From positions 42,486,225 to 42,550,224 of the forward strand of contig CM051024.1 of the NCBI GenBank assembly GCA_027627225.1: a DNA stretch of 64,000 nt, read 5' to 3'. Source of the DNA: Congeria kusceri (taxonomy: Eukaryota > Mollusca > Bivalvia > Myida > Dreissenidae). The notes under the pieces were generated by a model. It was not told where the DNA came from. It worked only from the letters and a program-made list of their open reading frames with translations, and made no database searches. The position numbers and the translations under genes were made by a program. This document shows, in pieces, positions 57,775 to 64,000 of the stretch. Positions within the stretch are counted from its first letter, which is position 1. Each line of letters starts with the position of its first letter.

Positions 57775-57865
57775 ATATAATTCGCCACCTTATGATTACA
57801 AGGGCCTATCTGACATTTGAAAAAGAAGCAGATAGGCCCTTGTAATCCTAAGGTGGCAAATTATA
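57775..57865. repeat. Hairpin with ~39-bp arms
   Basis: ATATAATTCGCCACCTTATG ... AAGGGCCTATCT (57775-57811) is reverse-complemented at 57829-57865. The loop is about 17 bases. It sits between two mariner remnants. Confidence 0.85.
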
Positions 57866-58009
57866 TGCCACTCGGCGCACGCAGTCAGCCAATACGAGGT
57901 CACGGACATGTCAAACGTCATTGAAATCAAGTGATTGACGCACCTTCTCCACATCGTCTCCGTGAAGCGCAACGCACCTCATATCAATATGACTTTTTTT
58001 TGTATGGAA

Positions 58010-58690
58010 ATTTAATATTCTCTCTGTTTCAGTCTCCGTACATTTGCGACGCAATTCGCCAGGTTGTCAACGTCTGATCTTCGACCGTTTCAAACGGTGG
58101 CTGCGAAAAGCACTCTTGATTTCGGGGAATTCTGAAATCCATAGGAGCTAAATCAGGCGTGCTTCAACAGAAAACTGATAGCAAGGAGTGTTGAATTCGC
58201 TATGTGCGGGAGCATTTTGTCAATGTAGGATAACCTGGTCCAGATTCAGGGCGGGACATTTCCTCTTGAACGCGTTGGCGAGGTCTCGTTTCAGCACATG
58301 GACGACCACAATATTCAAATAAGCGATGTGACCTATGCAGTTATTTTCCAATATATATTCCTTGCGAACTATTAAGCAAGATATATAAAACAACGGACTG
58401 GCATTAACATTGTTATTGAAAATATTTACAGAAGCATAATAATGGGCCTTCACCGTCCGCCAGTCTTACATTCGTTGTTGAAGGATCATCCCATGGCGAT
58501 CCATATGTCCAGCTTTAAATCAGTTAAGCCACTTATATACCAAAGATGAACTAAAGCCGTTCATTTTTGCACGTTTCCATCGTTTGGATCGTTTCTGGTG
58601 GCGATTTCTTAAGTCAAACGCAAAATCTGACGTTACGTAAGGCTCCGTAATTCAACATCTCCGGTCGACGTCATGACATGCCAACTGTTT
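58010..58690 (-). mobile_element. Second mariner-like remnant, minus strand
   Basis: Minus-strand blocks VLKRDLANAFKRKCPALNLD and QVILHYD (58220-58320), then TPDLAPMDFRIPRN (about 58120-58160) and PPFETVEDQTL, fit the second and third DDE regions of a Tc1/mariner transposase. Several stops and frameshifts; opposite orientation to 57220-57580. Confidence 0.65.
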
Positions 58691-58789
58691 CCCAGGCAGA
58701 AATGTAAACAACTTATTATTTCAGCGGCAGTCGACCAATACAATTTGTTGTTTTACGGAAATGACGTCAAAACGTTGGATATTAACATG

Positions 58790-59590
58790 ATGAATTCGTG
58801 CTTTTGTGCAAACGAAAAATAAAAAGCATTTTGTCAAATATCATTAAGTGAAAATGTCATGAGTTTGGTGTTCGCAGGATTGATTTTATAGCGTTGCTAA
58901 GGATACCGTTTAACGACGAATGGTCGTTGTTTACTTGCGTATGTTTTGTTTCTTTATTTACGAGTTGACATTAATAAAATACACCAGTAATGGCCCACTT
59001 ATACTTACACGAACTTCCCGAACAACCTTCTTATCATGCAATTGTCATTTGCTTGCTTTTAATAGTAATAATTATGCGTCATACACTTAAGTACGACCTG
59101 GCCACTATTGAAACATCAAGAAGTTACAGGATGTTCAATTTCCCTATTAAGTGCGTCAGCTAAGATTGATGGGCTTCTGAAAAAATGTGCTTCAGATCTT
59201 CCTCTCCATCGTTGTCCTCACAACTGACACTAAATGTTTGTAAAATACGCATTAAGAAGAAAAATATATTTAAACATAATTAACATCGTATCGCATTCTT
59301 ATTGTAACAGAAAGTTTACATGAGCGTCGTAATTACATCGCATGCATACACATATTCTGTACGAGAAACAGTAGACATTTAATTATAAAACTGAATCCAG
59401 TGTATGAAATGACACACTAATTGTATCAACCAATTTACATTACATTTCAAAGCAAATGCGCTTCATTTTTAAAAATGTAGTTTTGTTTCTATCATTTATA
59501 TCAATACATTATGTACGTTTTATTCCGCATGCGCGTATCGCATGCTCATGAGCGTTTGTGGTCAGTGGTTGTCCGTCGTCGTCGTCTTTC
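58790..59590. other. No recognised feature
   Basis: AT-rich intergenic sequence. Confidence 0.45.
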
Positions 59591-59599
59591 TTCAACAAT

Positions 59600-60545
59600 T
59601 TACTTGACACATCTTCTCCTCTGGAAACCGCTCGGTGGAAATCAACCAAACGCGGTATGAATTTTCCTTCGATAGTCTTCAACCAAAATACTTTAAAAGT
59701 ATTTATTTTTTCGTTACAAAATATAGCCGCCAGGGGGCGGGGTCTTTTTCCCTATAAGGCTAAATTGAAAACTTTGAAAATCTTCTTGTCGGAAACCCAA
59801 TGGTTGTACTTTAAAATATGAATTGATTTCCATAAATATTCCTTGGCAGTTCTCTACCAAAACAATTCAAATTATTTTGATTCGTTAAAAATAACATGGC
59901 CGAAGGGGGGCCGGGCATCTTTCCTTATCTGGCTATATTAATAACATTAAAAATCTTCTTGTCAAAATCCACCTTGCAGAATTTTAAATAGCTTTACAGA
60001 AAAGTTCCTTAGGTAGTCTTCTACCAAGATACCTCAAATTATTTTAAAATGTTAAAACAACAAACATGGCCACCAGGAGGTGGGGCCTTTTTCCTTATAT
60101 GACTATATTGAAAACTTAACAAAATCTTCTTGTCAGAAACTACAGGTTGGTTTTGTAAATAATTACGCCTTTTTCCGTACATTGCTGTTTGAAAAAAAAA
60201 GAAATTCTTCTTGAAAGAAACCAATGGTTGAACTTCAAAATAATTTTAAAGACATTTTTCTTGGGTTGGCCATTCCAAAATACTTCAAATTATTTTGATT
60301 CGTTACAAAAACATCGTCGCTAGGGGCCTTTTTATATAGGGTTATTGATAACTTTAAAAGTTTTTTTGTCAGGAACTACTGCCTGTCGATTATTTTGAAC
60401 AAATGGGGCGTCGTTGTTTTCCGTATATGGCTTTATATAAAACTTTAAAAGTATTTCATAACCACTTGCTGTATTTAAAAATAAGTTCACAAAAATGTTT
60501 CTTGAGTGGCTTTCTACCTTTCTTCAAATTATTTTAATTTGCTAA
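59600..60545. repeat. ~170-bp tandem array
   Basis: Five to six diverged units carrying ATGGCCGCCAGGGGGCGGGG-like sequence, TTTTTCCTTATATGGCTATA, AAAATCTTCTTGTC and CTACCAAAA.A.TTCAAATTA. Marker positions near 59779, 59951, 60124, 60206, 60360. No coding signal. Confidence 0.82.
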
Positions 60546-60719
60546 ACATGACTGTCAATGGTCCATCGTTGACGTCCGTTGTCAATGTTTAACTTCAAAT
60601 ATCTCTGAACACGGTATTAAATTTGTACAAGCCAGAAAGATTCATTAATTTCAGGTCGGATTAACTTGTTTTATTTAGGTTCTTTAATTGACCATTCACT
60701 AACTATTTGCATTACACCG

Positions 60720-61070
60720 GGCCCCGTGTTCACAAAACAAGTTGGGCCTGATGTTCAGGTTCAATATGAACTTGAGCCAGAAATTTTAGGATCAGGCTCA
60801 AAAATGGCGTTCACTACAAATCTGGATCAATTATAATAATTTGACAAATATACATTTTACATAATAATTAACTCCTCTCGGTGTAGATTTTATATCTAAG
60901 ATGAATATTTTTATTAAAACTTAACACAAATTTGTGTTATTTTATCTAGAAGACAAGTTATTTCGAAAAAGAAACTAGTTTGAGATTCCGCTCAGTTGAG
61001 CTAGAAGATCAAGATCAGCTAAAATTGATCCTGATCCTGTAGTTAATCCTTTGTGAACATGCGGCGGCCA
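60720..61070. mobile_element. Candidate MITE with short inverted ends
   Basis: CCCCGTGTTCACAAAA at 60722 and the complement CTTTGTGAACATGCGG near 61048-61063 form short inverted ends of a ~340-base unit with internal CAGGCTCAAAAATGGCGTTC motifs. The class is unknown. Confidence 0.5.
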
Positions 61071-61079
61071 GAGGTGTAC

Positions 61080-64000
61080 GGTACAAACATTAGCAAATAA
61101 GTTTATAGGCTAGGTCCAACACCAAGGATACTGCGACCCGAAGCCTTAATTACACATTGGTTAAATTACTAACATTTTCTGTAATCGCTTAGACGTCGTG
61201 CATGTAATGACGCGTCTTTTAAAATGTGCTCACTGATAGTGATTTATTGTTATTTAGAAATATGTATCAACATGTTTATATACCATACTACATATCAAAA
61301 TATTGAGGATCAGATAAAGATGTAAACTGTTGGGTGTTTAAAGGATTTTAGCCAATGACGTTATTTCATCATCGGCATCATCACGTAAAATATAACGAAA
61401 CAAATTAATATTCATCAAACAAACATTGCAATGGGTCACAGAAACAGGTACAGGTGCAATAATGCGCATAAACGTAAACGTCTGATGACGTAGAATAGTA
61501 TTACAGGCGGAAAGAACATTCGGATGTAATTTGACAAACATCGCAGCTATTGCAATTTCGAAGAAAACGTATTTTTTAATCATTCTCATCCTCTGGAAAA
61601 GTTCGTATGTATGTGTGGATAACTTTCTATAATTGCGTTTGGAGTTAGGAATAGTGATTGATGAATATATTTTAAAGCTATTATATCATTTGAGAGTACA
61701 CAATTTGTACAATTATACACTGTCAGTTTCTGTGATAGGAAAATGTGTCACCGTGCGTTAACAGCGGTTACAAATTGCTCAAGCTCAAGTTTAAAAATGG
61801 GTTATAAACAGCACGACATAATTCGCGTACAAACTTAATTGATATTACAACTGTTATTCATTCTCAGGGTGAAACTTTTATAGCAATCATGTAATAATGT
61901 TTTAAGTCAATGTTCTAACACAATAGATCAACATCAAAAATACAGACGGTATGATAAATGTATCGATACTTTTGTTGCGGAAACTAGGACACCCAATGTC
62001 TTTAAATGTCTCTTTATTGCATGAGCTTTATTTAGATCGATAAAAGCATTTCATCTCAGCACGTTAGTGTACATTTTGTAATTGTCAGTAAGAAAGTGTC
62101 TACTTTAATTATATTTTTTACTAATTTACAATAAATGTAAACTCTCCTTTCAAATGCATTCCTGAAATACGATTTAAGTTGAAAGTAATACTTCAACAAG
62201 TATAAAGTTAACGTTGGTACTTAAATCAGAACAACAACAATTGTTATTGTAGCATCTTCTAACAGAAATATTTGGTCTTATATTACGCTGTCCATAAACT
62301 GAAATTTAAAATAAAACATAATATTTTGTGTGGACTCGCCCCGCAGTCAAAGATAGCATAATGTTATTACTTATTATACATGCAACAGTGGCGGTTTATA
62401 TTAATAGATAAACTGCACATTCTGGTGCTAAACTGACAGGACAAGAAATAATTCATTGACATATCTTGCAGCAACATTACTCTGTCAAGAGATATAATAT
62501 TGTTACACTCAATACTGCATTACAACTATGTGAAGTATTATACTGCGGCAACAGAGTTATAACTGACTTAATCCTAATATAGTACTGATGATGCATTATA
62601 GTACATCTACATATTTGTTATAAATACAAGATGCAGTATTCCATTATTCCATGCACACATTTGGAAGACAGACGCGATGAAAAGGAAATGGAATATTCGA
62701 AGGAAATGGTTGCAGAAACATAAGAAACTTGGGTTCGTGGAATATAACATTACACAATCAACGAGATTCAACCCACCGGAACACTAAAGTCATGTAGTAT
62801 TCCCATTTGTATTCCCAATGAACTCGTATTATGCCCAAGTGTCTTACGTTTCTGCATTTATAACAAACCTACGTACGATCAAAACACCACAACAAATATG
62901 CTACAAAACAAATAGAATTTCGATCTAAACAAAATAGTGCTGTTCAACGACGTCATTCAATTAAAATTATCATGTAACGGCGGCGTCGTGTCTATAAATA
63001 GAACTGGATGCTGCAAATGTCGCTAGGAACGTTACGGGAATTTACGATATTCAACGAACGTCAAGGTAGTCCGGTTTTGCCAGCCTTTGAATACGGATTT
63101 TTATTTCACAGTATGATATGCTGGAAATATATCTGGCCTATTTTTTATACTGAAACTATACCAGTATTGAAATCAGATTATCTATAGGTATATTTAAACA
63201 CATTATTAAATAATGCTCTTGGTTTGCAAGCTTGGTTTAGGAAAAGTAACTCTGAAGAGATAAACACAAACAGAAATGAATATGTACCATATATTTTTAG
63301 CATACAATTACTGTGTATCATACAGTCTGAAAGCATTTATATTGATGTATATACACGGCCAAGCAAAAACATGAGTATTAAGCTCAATATGTTATATCAG
63401 AACACATGTGTTATGCTCTTACAAAAAGTAACCAATTTACAGTAATGGACAAGCGTTTATAGGGAAAATAACAAGAACGTAAAAGTACGACAAGACGCTT
63501 TCCGACTTTATATCATTCTTAGGTTGTTGTTGTTGTTGTTGTTATCTAATATCACGTGCTCCATATAGCCAATCGATTTCACTTCCGTCGTAAAAAGCAT
63601 ATGTCCGAAACAACAAATAGGCGCAATAGCTTTGCAGATGTTTATGGACGCTGTAAGAGTGTTACGTTATCACGCCGAGGACACGGACTTAAACCACCGA
63701 AGGTGCTCAGGACGTATTTTACTGTAATTGTAAACTGTATATGAACTTTTTTCAAATATATTTTAGGTTATATGTTTTAAACAACTCTATGCATGAATGG
63801 AGATAAATAAATTCATTAAAAATATTATATAATATTTCGTTTTGGTCCACTAATGCAGCCACACCTGACATGTCATAAACGGTCCAATAATTACAGTAAA
63901 GATGTGCCGCAGAATAAACAATCATCTTTAATATCACACATCGAGCTGTAGTTGTCTGTTTAAAAAGGGGCTTTCTCTAACCAGTCGTAAATTGCGTATT
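61080..64000. other. Terminal 2.9 kb, no recognised gene
   Basis: AT-rich sequence with a short (GTT)n tract at 63523-63545. Small open frames such as 61338-61589 and 63224-63445 have no recognisable domain. Confidence 0.45.

Overview
The window is nuclear DNA of an animal, most likely a bivalve mollusc. It is AT-rich and intron-rich, with GT/AG splice sites. Its two host loci encode extracellular SRCR and CCP (sushi) modules, and the repeat content fits bivalves: Penelope-like elements, L1-like LINE, tRNA-derived SINE with a conserved 3' hairpin, a Crypton-type recombinase gene and long tandem arrays. The clade is inferred from domain and repeat style; no species can be named from the sequence alone.

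Bases 1-18150 (minus strand) hold most of a mosaic receptor gene, gene A. In transcript order it has a signal-peptide exon, a cysteine-rich CCP-like exon, two SRCR domains each split over two exons, and eleven CCP exons; it runs out of the window past base 1. Every exon junction in this model is in phase. Two defects are visible: a 1-base deletion in one CCP exon (2034-2206) and a lost AG acceptor on another (3680-3681). Its large introns carry retroelements: a Penelope-like fragment and a foldback element (7.5-9.5 kb), a decayed Ty3/gypsy element (10.1-14.1 kb), a second Penelope-like element with a GIY-YIG domain (14.55-16.56 kb), and a ~65-bp minisatellite (4.5-5.5 kb).

Bases 18.8-28.9 kb hold no host gene I can support. 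They contain a LINE 3' fragment, a SINE, a 690-bp piggyBac-like MITE with TTAA flanks, hairpins, and the first copy of a ~1.4-kb dispersed repeat. A second copy of that repeat at 43.3-47.6 kb is split by an L1-like insertion.

Bases 28988-51125 (minus strand) hold a second SRCR/CCP locus, gene B. It has at least 16 recognisable module exons, but also two in-frame stops, three exon lengths off by one, two phase mismatches at second-half SRCR exons that lack first halves, and a lost CCP cysteine. It is best read as a decaying or wrongly assembled gene. A three-exon Crypton-family (DUF3504) tyrosine recombinase gene with R..K..HxxR..H..Y intact lies inside it on the opposite strand (35018-37069).

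Bases 49.5-64 kb are dominated by repeats: a ~150-bp tandem array, a ~328-bp higher-order CATATG-rich array, mariner remnants in both orientations, hairpin MITEs and a ~170-bp tandem array. I see no host gene there apart from the 5' part of gene B. I found no CRISPR array, rRNA or functional tRNA.
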